Shown: positions 47,528 to 56,984, numbered from the stretch's first letter. The stretch: 64,000 nucleotides of DNA from Rhizobium sp. R711 (GCF_002211365.1 NZ_LOKZ01000039.1:124001-188000), one strand, 5' to 3'. Made by a program: numbers and translations. Notes: generated from the sequence alone by a model not told the origin.

Positions 47528-48184
47528 TCAAAGGATCGCTTGCCCCGCTTTATCCCAGTCGGCGAGGAAGGATGCCAATCCCTGCTCTGTGAGGGGGTGT
47601 TTGGCGAGATTTCTGAGCACTCCCGGCGGTACGGTCGCAATATCAGCGCCGGCCAACGCGGCCTGCTTCACATGCAGAGGGGTGCGAATTGAGGACGCCA
47701 AGATCTCCGTATTGAAGGATTTGTCGTTGTCATAGATCTTCCGGATTTCCCGGATCACCTCGACACCATCCAACCCGAGATCATCGAGCCTGCCGACGAA
47801 TGGCGAAATGAAAGTCGCGCCGGCTTTGGCGGCTAATAGCGCCTGGTTGGCTGAAAAGCAAAGGGTGACGTTGACCTTCAGCCCGCGTGTGCTGAGTGCC
47901 CGGCAAGCGCTGAAACCGTCCCAGGTGGCTGGCACCTTAACGGCTACATTATTGGCAATGCTGGCCAAGCGCTCTGCCTCGGCGATCATGCCGTCGACAT
48001 CGATCGCCGTAACCTCCGCTGAAACCGGACCGCCGATTATCTGGCAAATTTCCTTGATCACATCCTCGATCGTTCGGCCGGTCTTTGCGATCAGCGAAGG
48101 ATTTGTGGTCACTCCGTCGACAATGCCGGCGGCGGCAAGCTCGCGGATTTCACTAATGTCCGCTGTGTCGATAAAGAACTTCAT
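47528..48184 (-). CDS. Transaldolase / fructose-6-phosphate aldolase-like protein
   Basis: TIM-barrel aldolase of 218 residues: [16 protein letters not shown] start, GVTTNPSLI, Schiff-base Lys in VAVKVPAT, and [14 protein letters not shown]. Size fits the small transaldolase (TalC/Fsa) subfamily; sequence alone does not settle transaldolase versus aldolase activity. GGAG lies upstream of the ATG at 48184; an upstream start at 48208 has no better site. Confidence 0.88.
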   Translation of the reverse strand: MKFFIDTADISEIRELAAAGIVDGVTTNPSLIAKTGRTIEDVIKEICQIIGGPVSAEVTAIDVDGMIAEAERLASIANNVAVKVPATWDGFSACRALSTRGLKVNVTLCFSANQALLAAKAGATFISPFVGRLDDLGLDGVEVIREIRKIYDNDKSFNTEILASSIRTPLHVKQAALAGADIATVPPGVLRNLAKHPLTEQGLASFLADWDKAGQAIL

Positions 48185-48432
48185 TGTCGTTCTCCTCAAC
48201 GTGAACACCTTTGAGGTTTCACGAAGGTCTTATCCCTACCTGTGTCCCCTTCCCGTTCGCCTTCAACCCCTCCAATTTGGCCAGCCCGCCGGGCTCGCCA
48301 AGCATTTCGCAAGGCCCCCCCCAACGGCATCTGAGGGCCGGTTCGACAGCCATAGTCGGGGGGGTGATTTTTGCTTCAGGGCCTGACGAAAACCCAAACC
48401 CTAGGTCCGGGTTGCGCCGGCCCAATGTTGGG

Positions 48433-48636
48433 TTACCAAGTCTGATTGCCGTACCAGTGATCGATGTCACGGCGGACGCGGTCCCGATCCAAGCCATAGA
48501 GTTCCTGGATCTTGCCTTCGAGTTGGTCTCGTCTGCCAGCAATCTGGTCAAGGTCATCGTCAGTAAGCTTTCCCCACTGCTCCTTGACCTTACCTTTCAT
48601 CTGCTTCCAGTTTCCTTCAACGCGATTCCAATCCAT
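48433..48636 (-). CDS. CsbD-family stress protein
   Basis: Protein of 67 residues of the CsbD family: MDWNRVEGNWKQMKGKVKEQ, then WGKLTDDDLDQIAGRRDQLE. These abundant small helical proteins are induced by general stress in many bacteria; biochemical role unknown. Followed (minus strand) by a short GC-rich spacer. Confidence 0.9.
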   Translation of the reverse strand: MDWNRVEGNWKQMKGKVKEQWGKLTDDDLDQIAGRRDQLEGKIQELYGLDRDRVRRDIDHWYGNQTW

Positions 48637-49065
48637 TCGTTGGTCTCCTTCTCGACTGAAACATTAACGGCCCCACCGACCAAGTGTTCCGCAATCGGGG
48701 ATGCTCCGACACCTCGAACGCGGCCGCTCATGCACCTTGCGTAGTCTCTTGTTCGTAGCGTTGCGCAACTTCCCGCCGCAGACGTCCCGTACCCGATCTC
48801 TGCAGCAGCGTCGGCTGAAGCTCAGACGAGGATCCCTCTCCAGCCAAGTGAAAGCCGACCGCGTCAAGGTTCTCGAAAACGAGAAGGCTTTTCGCCAATA
48901 TCGCGGGCACGGTAGTCTGAGCGCGGAATACCGATGAAAACGCCCTCGTCGCCTAAAGATTACCCGTATCGAGTAAATTATTGCAGCAGGTTGAAACAGA
49001 ATTGCGAAATGGAAAATATTGTTGCGCGACACAGCGGATTTACATGTGAATAGAGGCAGAAAGGC
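48637..49065. other. Gap with promoter-like motif near 48991
   Basis: No gene supported despite overlapping frames on both strands. TTGAAA (48991-48996) and AATATT (49015-49020), 18 bases apart, form a plausible plus-strand promoter toward the palindrome and small ORF that follow. Confidence 0.45.
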
Positions 49066-49095
49066 CATGCAAATCGATATCGTATGATTTGCATG
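49066..49095. repeat. Perfect inverted repeat with 10-bp arms
   Basis: CATGCAAATC and GATTTGCATG separated by ten bases (GATATCGTAT). It ends one base before the TTG of the small lipoprotein ORF. Either an operator or an mRNA hairpin in the leader. Confidence 0.6.
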
Positions 49096-49096
49096 C

Positions 49097-49279
49097 TTGG
49101 ACCGCAGCCGATTGCACAAGCCAATCGCAGCTTTCGCATTACTCTTGCTCGCCGCAATCAGTTCGTCATGTACCACCGGTGCGCCAGAGGCCCGCTCGCT
49201 GAACGAACCTTTGAACCCCGCCTGCGCAGATGGTTTCACGGCCAAAGGCGGCGGCTCATGCAGCTTTTATTTGAGGTAG
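49097..49279 (+). CDS. Small putative lipoprotein
   Basis: Frame of 60 codons with a basic start, a hydrophobic run (IAAFALLLLAAISSSC) ending in a lipobox-like Cys, then a short mature part with two Cys (PACADGF, GGSCSFYLR). Start would be TTG 49097 or TTG 49112; no clear ribosome-binding site and a palindrome directly upstream. The signal-like N-terminus is the only support. Confidence 0.4.
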   Translation: MDRSRLHKPIAAFALLLLAAISSSCTTGAPEARSLNEPLNPACADGFTAKGGGSCSFYLR

Positions 49280-49583
49280 CGGGGATGGCTTCAGATGTAA
49301 GCTGGATAGCGATAAGTAAAGCGGCGAGTGGCTGCGTAGTGAACGGGAAGATCAGCCGGGCGGGGTCCGCACGATAAAGAGCAACACCAAGCTCTGCCTT
49401 CCCGTCGAGCAGCACCGGGAGTGCTATACGCGCGAGAGACGTGGAAGTCGTCTCACCACAGCCCGCCACCGTAAACGGTCGTCGGGTTTTTCTATTGGAC
49501 AGCAGTATGTGGTTCGCGGGGGCAACCCTGGAGCGGGACGGGTCCGCGTGATCCCACTCTGACCTCTTGAATGCCATGATTTC
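49280..49583. other. Gap upstream of the toxin-antitoxin genes
   Basis: No gene recognised; the frames here lack family features. Confidence 0.55.
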
Positions 49584-49601
49584 TGACGCTATATAACGTC
49601 A
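49584..49601. promoter_or_regulatory. Palindromic operator over the TA promoter
   Basis: TGACG-CTATATAA-CGTCA: 18 bases, palindromic except for one base pair, with the TATATAA core suited to a -10 box. It lies 31 bases before the antitoxin ATG. An Xre antitoxin commonly represses its own operon at such a site. Confidence 0.55.
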
Positions 49602-49631
49602 ATATCAACAGCAATATCTGAGGAGCTACCG

Positions 49632-49982
49632 ATGGGCATCGTCCAGTATGCGGACCACGGTTTGTTCGAGCCCAAGAAGATCGCGGACACCTTGAAAACC
49701 ACGATCGAAGAAGTCGCACGCACGGCCGGGCTCGGCAAGGATGCCGTGCAGCGCAAGGACAGACTGCGTTCGGACAAGACCCAGCGACGGCTGCGTGAAA
49801 TGATCGAGATCGTCAACAAGGTGGAACCGCGTTTCGGATCGGCCTTGATGGGCTATGCGTGGTATCGATCGGAACCGCTGGCCGGCTTTTCGGGCCAGAC
49901 GGCTATGCAACTGGTGCGGGATGGGCGCGCCGAGGACGTGCTCGACTACATCGATGCAGTCGACGCGGGCGTTCATACTTGA
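49632..49982 (+). CDS. Xre/MbcA/ParS-type antitoxin (DUF2384)
   Basis: Antitoxin of 116 residues: N-terminal Xre-like helix-turn-helix segment (about 15-50) and C-terminal DUF2384 toxin-binding domain (about 60-116; YAWYRSEPLAGFSGQTAMQL, VLDYIDAVDAGV). Overlaps the toxin gene at TTGA. It neutralises the RES toxin and likely represses the operon. Confidence 0.9.
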   Translation: MGIVQYADHGLFEPKKIADTLKTTIEEVARTAGLGKDAVQRKDRLRSDKTQRRLREMIEIVNKVEPRFGSALMGYAWYRSEPLAGFSGQTAMQLVRDGRAEDVLDYIDAVDAGVHT

Positions 49983-50485
49983 TCGTTTCGGGCCGCTATT
50001 CCGGTAAGCTCTACCGGGCCATCAATCCTATCTATGCCCGCGACCCGATGTCGGGTCGCGGCGCTGCGCTCTATGGCGGCCGGTTTAATCCGAAGGGCAT
50101 GCCCGCACTCTATGTATCGACCTCCATACGCACCGCCTTGAGGGAGGCCAATCAGGTGGGTGACCTGCAGCCGACGACGCTGGTATGTTATCGTGCAGAA
50201 ATAGAGACGATCTTTGATACGGGCGATGCGAAAGCCCTGGCGGCGGCCGGCTTCGACGACGCCGCGCTTTCAGATCCGACATGGCGGGACCAGATGCGTG
50301 CGGGCAGTGAGGCGCAAACGCAGTGCTTGGCGCGTAATCTGATCGCGCAGGGGTATAATGGCCTCGTGGTTCGCAGCTTTGCTAAAGGTGCCTCAGCCTC
50401 TGACACGAACCTGGTGCTGTGGAAATGGGGCACGACCGCCCCATCGAAGCTCGAGCTGATCGATGACGAGCATCGGATAACCTGA
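49979..50485 (+). CDS. RES-domain toxin
   Basis: Toxin of 168 residues, RES family, which degrades or ADP-ribosylates via NAD+ in characterised members. The conserved Arg (KLYRAINPIYAR), Tyr (ALYGGRFNPKG), Glu (TALREAN) and Ser (VVRSFAKG) are all present, so it looks active. TTG start at 49979 overlapping the antitoxin stop gives the normal RES beginning; the frame opens upstream inside the antitoxin gene. Low-level start plus coupling keeps toxin below antitoxin. Confidence 0.9.
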   Translation: MIVSGRYSGKLYRAINPIYARDPMSGRGAALYGGRFNPKGMPALYVSTSIRTALREANQVGDLQPTTLVCYRAEIETIFDTGDAKALAAAGFDDAALSDPTWRDQMRAGSEAQTQCLARNLIAQGYNGLVVRSFAKGASASDTNLVLWKWGTTAPSKLELIDDEHRIT

Positions 50486-50958
50486 CGCACTCGCCTCGAT
50501 CAGATGCTTTGCCAGGACCGTACTTCCCCTTGGACGACTCCCAAAATAGGCGCAGTGGTCGCTTCAACGTGGCATGATACAAAATCCATGGCCCCTTCTT
50601 TGCGGACCGCTTTGCTGAGCTACCGCAACCGTCCTTGTTTCCACCCTTGGCTTTCTAAAGGCCCGACTGCCGGCCACGAAGGGCAGGCCGAAACTTACCG
50701 GAAAACTCCGATCGAGTGCATCGTGGAGCATTGGTATTCAGGCCGATGGTTCAACGCAATTAGAGAAATTTCTCGTGATAAACCGGAAAGCGGTGGCAAT
50801 TCTTAGCTGTTTGAAGGTCGCGATTCCAACAGCATTGATTTTATGTCTTCCCGCTTCGTCTTCAGCCCTTCTGCTATTGCGCCCAGATCATCTCCCAAAT
50901 CTTAAGATTAGACCCTGGTAGGCCGGGTCCTCGCGCAATCGCTAAGAATTCTGGATCC
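50486..50958. other. Gap without recognised features
   Basis: No supported gene; a frame at 50504-50806 lacks any family pattern. Confidence 0.6.
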
Positions 50959-51141
50959 TCACTTGAGCTTAGACGCGGCTTTGTCGGCGGCATCGCGGTC
51001 CGATCCATATTTCTTGATGATCTGCAGCGCAGCCTCTGTGGAAATGCCATGTTTCGTTGCGAAATAGGCAACTTCGTAGGGCTGGCTCGCGGAAATGCGA
51101 TTTCGGTCAGTAGCGCCCCGCTTGGATTTGTCATCTACCAT
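50959..51141 (-). CDS. DUF3606 small protein
   Basis: Protein of 60 residues matching the DUF3606 pattern: DRNRISASQPYEVAYFATKH followed by GISTEAALQIIKKYGSDRD. Function unknown; common in rhizobia, sometimes in stress-related neighbourhoods. AGGAG lies about 8 bases before the ATG at 51141. Confidence 0.85.
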   Translation of the reverse strand: MVDDKSKRGATDRNRISASQPYEVAYFATKHGISTEAALQIIKKYGSDRDAADKAASKLK

Positions 51142-51260
51142 TCCAAATCTCCTTTCGAGAGCAACGTACAAAACGCGTTGCATGTTCCTCTGATCTGGAA
51201 CTGTGTTCGAAATCTTCCGTTCGTACTCATGACCGCGCGCGATTTGGAAGCGAGGAACCC

Positions 51261-51515
51261 TTGTCTTCTTCAACAGGATGGATGGTCGTTGTCGTCCAGC
51301 GAAGGCAGCTGGACCATACCATTGCTTCGCCTGAAGATGCTCTCGAGCTCCTGCTATCAGATTGGCCGACAAACGGTGGATTGCCCCTCATTTCGGCGAT
51401 GGAAGCATGTGCCGGCGCCATCGCCGGCACCGTCAGCGAGGAAGAGGCGCAGTATGCGTTTCTGGAAGCCGCGCTGGACGCTGGTATCGATTTCGAATTT
51501 AAGCCCTCTGTCTAG
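51261..51515 (+). CDS. DUF982 small protein
   Basis: Protein of 84 residues resembling the rhizobial DUF982 family (EDALELLLSDWPTNGG, then AMEACAGAIAGTVSEEEAQYAFLEAALDAGI). TTG 51261 has GAGGA upstream; ATG 51282 is the alternative. Function unknown. Confidence 0.72.
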   Translation: MSSSTGWMVVVVQRRQLDHTIASPEDALELLLSDWPTNGGLPLISAMEACAGAIAGTVSEEEAQYAFLEAALDAGIDFEFKPSV

Positions 51516-51603
51516 CCTCCAGAACAGGATCGCAGGCCTTGTCTGTCTGGATTCGATCGTTTGGGCTTCAGCACGCAACCCCTCACGACCGGAGACTGAA
51601 AGC

Positions 51604-51638
51604 AACAAAAGAGGGGGCGACCGCACGCGGTCGCCCCC
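51604..51638 (-). terminator. Rho-independent terminator of the RND operon
   Basis: Perfect 12-bp stem GGGGGCGACCGC / GCGGTCGCCCCC; on the minus strand it is followed by TCTTTTGTTG. It lies 6 bases after the efflux-pump stop codon. Confidence 0.85.
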
Positions 51639-51643
51639 AACGC

Positions 51644-54600
51644 TCAAGCATGTGCAACAGCCTCTGCCCGTTGGCGCTTTTGCGCGTCGACGTCGCTGGG
51701 GATCTTGAACCATGCCACATAGAGGGCGGGCAGGAAGAATAGCGTCAGAACCGTGCCGACGACAATGCCGCCCATCATGGCGTATGCCATGGGCCCCCAG
51801 AAAATCTCGCGCGAGATCGGGATGAGCGCAAGCGTTGCAGCAGCCGCCGTCAGCATGATTGGGCGCATGCGATGCTCGGTCGCTTCGATGACGGCTTGCC
51901 AGGGTGGCACGCCCGCGCTTCGAAGATGTTCTATCTGGACGACAAGGATGACCGAGTTGCGGATCAGGATGCCGATCAGCGCGAGCACCCCCAGTATGGC
52001 GACGAACCCCAATGGGGCGTTGCTCAGCAACAGGGCTGCAACCACGCCGATCAGCGCCAGAGGTGCAACGGCAAAGACCAGGAAGAGCCTGCTGAAGCTT
52101 TGCAGCTGGATCATCAGGATCGTCGCCATGACGAACAGCATCAGCGGTGCAACGGCAGCGATCGGTCCTTGCGCCTTTGCACTTTCCTCGACCGCGCCGC
52201 CGGTGGCGATGTGGTAGCCGGCCGGAAGCGTCTTTGTGAACGCGTCGACCTTCGGCTGCAATTCCGTGACGATGGTTGCCGGCTGTGTCGGTCCGACGAC
52301 GGCAGCCTTGATGGTGATGGTCGGCGTGCGGGTTCGCCGCCAGATCGTCGGCTGCTCCAGCTCGTAGCGGAAATTGGCGACCGCCGAGAGCGGCACGGAG
52401 TTACCGTTTGAACCGGCCAATTGAAGGTTTTGCAGCGTCTCGATCGACCCCCGCTCCGAGGCCTGGGCGCGACCGACAACATCGACGAGATAGATGTCGT
52501 CCCTGATCTTGGTGGCCGCGGACCCTTCTACAATCCCGCTAAGAGCGGTTGCAATGTCCTGTGAGGAGACACCCAGTTGCCGCGCCTTGTCCTGAAGGAC
52601 GTCGACTTTTACCACCCGCGACGGTTCGTTCCAGTCGAATGTCATGTTGGATAGCAGGGGGTGCTGTCCGACAATGCCGGCAAATTGCTGGGCGATGTCT
52701 CGCACCTTCTGAATATCCGGGCCGCTGACGCGGTATTGCACCGGCTTTCCGACCGGTGGGCCGATGTCAAGAAGCTTTACGAACGCATCGGTTCCTGGAA
52801 AGGTTTTCGTCAGATAGTCCTGCAGTTCAGCTTTGACCTTGTCGCGAACGTCCAACCCTTTGGTGACGATAACCGTTTGGCCGAAGGTAACGTCGGGCGT
52901 TTGAACATCGTAGGACAGGATGAAACGGGGCGCTCCCTGGCCGACATAGGTGGTCCAGTGCTCGATGTCCTTGTTGTCAGCAAGCATCTCGCGTTCGAAC
53001 CTGGCCATCTGCGTGTTCGTCTCGGAGATCGAGCTGTTATGCGGCAGGTTCCAGTCGACAATGAGTTCCGGCCGGTCGGACGAAGGGAAGAACTGCTGTT
53101 GCACCAAGCTCATGCCACCGATGGAAAGGGCGAATGTCGCCACAGTCGCCCCAATCGTGATCCAGCGCCAGCGCATGGCCATACCCAGGAGCCATGTGAA
53201 GGCTCTCGCGAAGCGGCCCTTCTGGTCATGATGGGACTTCATGGCCTTCGGGAGGATGGTGACGCCCAAAAGCGGCGTGAACAACACCGCGACGATCCAT
53301 GAAACCAGGAGCGAGACGGCAATCACCACAAACAGAGTGAAAGTAAATTCACCGGCCGCACTGCTGTTGAGCCCAACTGGAATGAAGCCTGCCACCGTCA
53401 CAAGCGTGCCGGTCAGCATCGGGAAGGCTGTCGAGGTGTAGACGTATGTTGCCGCCTTTTTCAGGTTGTCGCCCGCCTCCAGCCGGGCCACCATCATCTC
53501 GACGGCAATCATCGCATCGTCGACCAGAAGTCCAAGGGCGATGATCAGCGCTCCAAGCGAAATGCGCTGCATCGAAATGCCGGAATAGGCCATGACGAGA
53601 AAGGTGATCGCCAGCACGAGGGGAATGGAAATGGCAACCACGAGCCCGGCCCGAACGCCTAGACTGATGAAGCTGATCGCAAGCACGATGACGATTGCCT
53701 CAAACAGTGCTCGCGTGAATCCAGACACGGCCTCGTCCACGACGGCAGGCTGATCAGACACGCGTTCGACGTCGACGCCGATCGGAAGATCGGCAGTGAC
53801 TTGCTCGATTTCCTGGTCAAGCGCTTTACCGAACTCCAAGAGATTTGCCCCCGTCTTCATGCCGATCGCAAGACCAATGGCCGGCTGGCCGTTGTAGCGA
53901 AAGAGAGACGAAGGAGGATCGACATAGCCGCGTTTGATGGTTGCGACATCGCTCAGCGGGAAGAAACGGTCGTTGACACGAAGATTGATCGACTTCAGAC
54001 TTTCCTCGGATGTGAATTGGCCGCTGACCCGCAGAGCGATGCGCTCGGGGCCGGCGTCAACAAAACCCGACTGGGTGACGGCGTTCTGGGCCTGGAGCGT
54101 GTCGATCACCGACTGTTGGTTGATCCCGAGCGCTGCGATCTTTCGCGTAGAGAATTCGAGATAGATCGCCTCGTCCTGGGCGCCGATGATGTCGACCTTG
54201 CCGACGTTCGCAACAGTGAGCACTTTCGCGCGCGCATCCTCGACGAGATCACGGAGCTGACGCTGTGTCAGTCCGTCGCTCGTAAATGCGTAGATATTGC
54301 CGAAGACATCGCCAAAGCGATCGTTGAAGAAAGGCCCCACAACGCCGCTCGGGAAGTCCGCCTTGATGTCACCGATCATGTTGCGGACACGCATCCAGAT
54401 TGCATTTACATCCTTAGCCTTGGTTGTCGGCAGAAGCTCCACGAAAATGGTGGTTTGACCGGCGACCGTCTGGCTGCGTGTGTAGTCGAGCGAGTCCAGT
54501 TCCTCGAGCTTCTTTTCGATGCGATCCGTGACTTGCTTGGTCACCTCCTCGGCCGATGCACCGGGCCACTTGGCCTGGATAATCATCGTCTTGATGGTGA

Positions 54601-54727
54601 AGGCGGGATCCTCCTCTCGGCCGAGCCCGATATAGGAAAAGGCGCCGGCCAGAATGAAGACGATCATGAAGTACCAGACGAGCGAACGGTGTTCGAGCGC
54701 CCAGTCGGAAAGATTGAATTTTTTCAC
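51644..54727 (-). CDS. RND efflux transporter permease
   Basis: Inner-membrane proton-driven pump of 1027 residues, hydrophobe/amphiphile (AcrB/MexB-like) RND superfamily. Twelve helices in two halves with large periplasmic loops; helix 4 carries the proton-relay Asp pair in LLVDDAMIAVEMMVARLE, and the second half has LIGILIRNSVILVVQIEH. Follows two adaptor genes on the same strand and ends at a strong terminator. No outer-membrane channel gene is present, so it probably uses a shared TolC-like protein. Confidence 0.93.
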   Translation of the reverse strand: MKKFNLSDWALEHRSLVWYFMIVFILAGAFSYIGLGREEDPAFTIKTMIIQAKWPGASAEEVTKQVTDRIEKKLEELDSLDYTRSQTVAGQTTIFVELLPTTKAKDVNAIWMRVRNMIGDIKADFPSGVVGPFFNDRFGDVFGNIYAFTSDGLTQRQLRDLVEDARAKVLTVANVGKVDIIGAQDEAIYLEFSTRKIAALGINQQSVIDTLQAQNAVTQSGFVDAGPERIALRVSGQFTSEESLKSINLRVNDRFFPLSDVATIKRGYVDPPSSLFRYNGQPAIGLAIGMKTGANLLEFGKALDQEIEQVTADLPIGVDVERVSDQPAVVDEAVSGFTRALFEAIVIVLAISFISLGVRAGLVVAISIPLVLAITFLVMAYSGISMQRISLGALIIALGLLVDDAMIAVEMMVARLEAGDNLKKAATYVYTSTAFPMLTGTLVTVAGFIPVGLNSSAAGEFTFTLFVVIAVSLLVSWIVAVLFTPLLGVTILPKAMKSHHDQKGRFARAFTWLLGMAMRWRWITIGATVATFALSIGGMSLVQQQFFPSSDRPELIVDWNLPHNSSISETNTQMARFEREMLADNKDIEHWTTYVGQGAPRFILSYDVQTPDVTFGQTVIVTKGLDVRDKVKAELQDYLTKTFPGTDAFVKLLDIGPPVGKPVQYRVSGPDIQKVRDIAQQFAGIVGQHPLLSNMTFDWNEPSRVVKVDVLQDKARQLGVSSQDIATALSGIVEGSAATKIRDDIYLVDVVGRAQASERGSIETLQNLQLAGSNGNSVPLSAVANFRYELEQPTIWRRTRTPTITIKAAVVGPTQPATIVTELQPKVDAFTKTLPAGYHIATGGAVEESAKAQGPIAAVAPLMLFVMATILMIQLQSFSRLFLVFAVAPLALIGVVAALLLSNAPLGFVAILGVLALIGILIRNSVILVVQIEHLRSAGVPPWQAVIEATEHRMRPIMLTAAAATLALIPISREIFWGPMAYAMMGGIVVGTVLTLFFLPALYVAWFKIPSDVDAQKRQRAEAVAHA

Positions 54728-54738
54728 GAGGTATTCCC

Positions 54739-55806
54739 CTAATCTACCCTGACGGCCTGGCCATCAACGAGCTTGTGAACGCCGGCGACGACGACGCGCT
54801 CGCCCGGCTTAACGCCCTCGGCCACCCGAACGACGTCCGCCCCGACGGTGTCTGCGTCGATCTTGATCGCGCGAACGGAAACCTTGGCGGCGCTAGCGTC
54901 GACCACCCAGACGTTCGCCTTTCCGTCCTTCATCAGCACGGATGAGGACGGGAGCAGAATCATCGGCTGATTAACGGCAGTTGCCGTTGCCGTTATGACT
55001 GAGCCCAGGCGAAACGCCGAAGGCGCGTCGATGAGCGTTATCTTCGTGCGCTGCGTGCGCGTTGCGGCCTCGGCTTGCGGTGCGATCTCTCTGATGATCC
55101 CACTTGCACGAATGGTTGGGTCCAACTGCAGTGCGATCGTAAAAGGTGAACCCACCTTGAGACCGTCGAAGCTTGCGACCGGTATGTCGATCACCGCTTC
55201 CCTCTGATCGGGGCGGGCAATGGTGGCAACGCTCTGGCCTGCAGCGACAACCTGGCCGACTTCCGCAGACGTTGCGGTCACGACGCCATCGAACTCTGCG
55301 CGAAGCTGCGTGTAGCCCAGTTGCTCCACGGCCTTGTCCAGATTGGCCTGCGCCTTGGCAACGGCGGCAATGGCACTTCTGCGTCCCAGTTCAGCCTCCT
55401 CATAGGCGGCCTCACTTCCCGACTTTGTTTCGGCGAGCGATCGCTGACGTTCTTCCGTAGATACTGCATTTGCGAGTTGCGCCTGCGCGTTGGAGAGTTC
55501 GGACTGGGCGCTTTTGACCGCAAGTTCCAGTGAAAGAGGATCGACAGCAGCAACAACATCGCCCTTTTTGACCAAGTCGCCGACGCTGACTTTGCGCGCG
55601 ATTACCCGTCCCAGCACGCGAAATCCAAGTTGGGTTTCGATCTTGGCCGCAACCGTGCCCGGCAGGCTCAAAGACGAGGCGGCAGTCGATTTGGTGACGA
55701 TTGAAAGGACTGGGCGGGGCGGCTCCTGGCGCGCTTCGTCCTGTTTCTGGCAGGATGAAAGCAGCAACCCAAGGAGCAACAGGAAAGATGCTGAACGCAT
55801 GCTCAT
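54739..55806 (-). CDS. RND periplasmic adaptor (membrane fusion protein) 2
   Basis: Lipoprotein adaptor of 355 residues. Lipobox LLLGLLLSSC; barrel-sandwich halves around GTVAAKIETQLGFRVLGRV and LRAEFDGVVTATSAEVGQVV, coiled-coil hairpin about 95-160. Bridges the RND pump to an outer-membrane channel. Start at 55806 overlaps the preceding adaptor stop (ATGA); the open frame upstream to 56022 lies inside that gene. Confidence 0.9.
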   Translation of the reverse strand: MSMRSASFLLLLGLLLSSCQKQDEARQEPPRPVLSIVTKSTAASSLSLPGTVAAKIETQLGFRVLGRVIARKVSVGDLVKKGDVVAAVDPLSLELAVKSAQSELSNAQAQLANAVSTEERQRSLAETKSGSEAAYEEAELGRRSAIAAVAKAQANLDKAVEQLGYTQLRAEFDGVVTATSAEVGQVVAAGQSVATIARPDQREAVIDIPVASFDGLKVGSPFTIALQLDPTIRASGIIREIAPQAEAATRTQRTKITLIDAPSAFRLGSVITATATAVNQPMILLPSSSVLMKDGKANVWVVDASAAKVSVRAIKIDADTVGADVVRVAEGVKPGERVVVAGVHKLVDGQAVRVD

Positions 55807-56879
55807 TTCGCAGTTCCTTTGTCGTAAGAGACGACCTCGCCTGGCCGCAAGAATTTTGCACCGTCGATCACGACGATGTCGCCTGGGGTCACACCTGCAC
55901 GCACCGCAAAACGGCCGGTTTCGTAACTTGCGACATCGATTGGGCGCATGGACACACTTGAGGATGATGGATCGACGATCCACACGGCCGGCTGGCCGCT
56001 CTTCGAAGCCATTGCCGACCACGGCAATTCGACTGCGTCTTGCGCGACGGAGCGAAACGAACCGACGACCGGAGCGCCAAGCTGCATGTCTGCGGCACCC
56101 TCTAGACCCACCTTGACCCTGATTGTTCCGGTCGACGGCTCAATCGTCGGCGAGATTTCGCGCACGGCTGCCTCCGCCTTGTTAGACGATGCCGCAAGCA
56201 GGCCGACAGCAACTTTGCTATCGAGCTTGCGTCCGAGATAGAGGGATTCAAAGACGTTAAAGACCGCGTCACGAGGCCCGTCATGCGCCAGCGTAAATAT
56301 CAGTTGCGCTGCCTGAGCGACCTGGCCGACCTCAGCGCTACGGGCAGTGATCACTCCGTTAGAATCGGCGCGCAGTTCCGTATAGGAAAGCGCGTCTTGC
56401 GCCGTGTCGAGCCCTGCCTGTGCGGATTTCACGCGTCCTTGAGCTGTCAACAGCTCCTCCTGCGCCTGATCGAGCGCAGCACGCGTGGTAACCTGCGTTC
56501 TGAAGAGATTTTGTTGACGATCGAATGCCAGCTTTGCCTGCGTCTGCTGGGCAAGGGCCGACTGCAGGGTGGCCCTGGCGACGTCAAGATCGGCCCGCTG
56601 CTCTTCGGCGTCCATGCGCGCAAGTACCTGACCCGCCTTGACGGACACCCCCACATCGACGAGGCGCTCGACGATACGTCCGCTGACCCTGAAGGAAAGG
56701 TCGCTTTCGACGCGCGCTCTGACCTCTCCCGTAATGGTGTTGGTTTCGACGACGGGCATAGCCTTGACGACGACAGTCTCCACCCGTTTCGGCTTCGCCT
56801 CACCCGCGGCCTGCTTCTCGCATGCGACAAGCGAAGCTGCGCTGACGCCCAGCCAGGCGGCAACAAGGATAGTTCTCAT
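55803..56879 (-). CDS. RND periplasmic adaptor (membrane fusion protein) 1
   Basis: Lipoprotein adaptor of 358 residues. Lipobox SAASLVAC; lipoyl/barrel-sandwich parts GEVRARVESDLSFRVSGRI and LRADSNGVITARSAEVGQVA, with a coiled-coil hairpin between. Related to the next adaptor; two adaptors for one pump may form a heteromeric ring. First gene of the operon under the TetR-type operator. Confidence 0.9.
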   Translation of the reverse strand: MRTILVAAWLGVSAASLVACEKQAAGEAKPKRVETVVVKAMPVVETNTITGEVRARVESDLSFRVSGRIVERLVDVGVSVKAGQVLARMDAEEQRADLDVARATLQSALAQQTQAKLAFDRQQNLFRTQVTTRAALDQAQEELLTAQGRVKSAQAGLDTAQDALSYTELRADSNGVITARSAEVGQVAQAAQLIFTLAHDGPRDAVFNVFESLYLGRKLDSKVAVGLLAASSNKAEAAVREISPTIEPSTGTIRVKVGLEGAADMQLGAPVVGSFRSVAQDAVELPWSAMASKSGQPAVWIVDPSSSSVSMRPIDVASYETGRFAVRAGVTPGDIVVIDGAKFLRPGEVVSYDKGTAK

Positions 56880-56916
56880 GAAATGACCTCTTGCATCTCT
56901 TCGGGAGACGACTAAT

Positions 56917-56938
56917 ATTGACTAACCCATTAGTCAAT
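56917..56938. promoter_or_regulatory. TetR-type operator between tetR and the RND operon
   Basis: ATTGACTAA-CCCA-TTAGTCAAT: perfect 9-bp arms with a 4-base spacer. On the plus strand it contains TTGACT, a -35-like element, so a bound repressor would block transcription. Position between divergent regulator and efflux operon fits autoregulation. Confidence 0.75.
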
Positions 56939-56984
56939 AGAAATTGTCTTGACGCCCGGTCATGAACAAAGCTCAAGGTGAGAC

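Noticed and set aside
48230-48430. Runs of C and G and short repeats between the transaldolase-like and CsbD genes
   Set aside because: Several weak stems are possible but none is clearly better than chance in this GC-rich spacer.
53801-54742. 313-codon open frame on the plus strand opposite the RND pump
   Set aside because: Antisense shadow; no family features.
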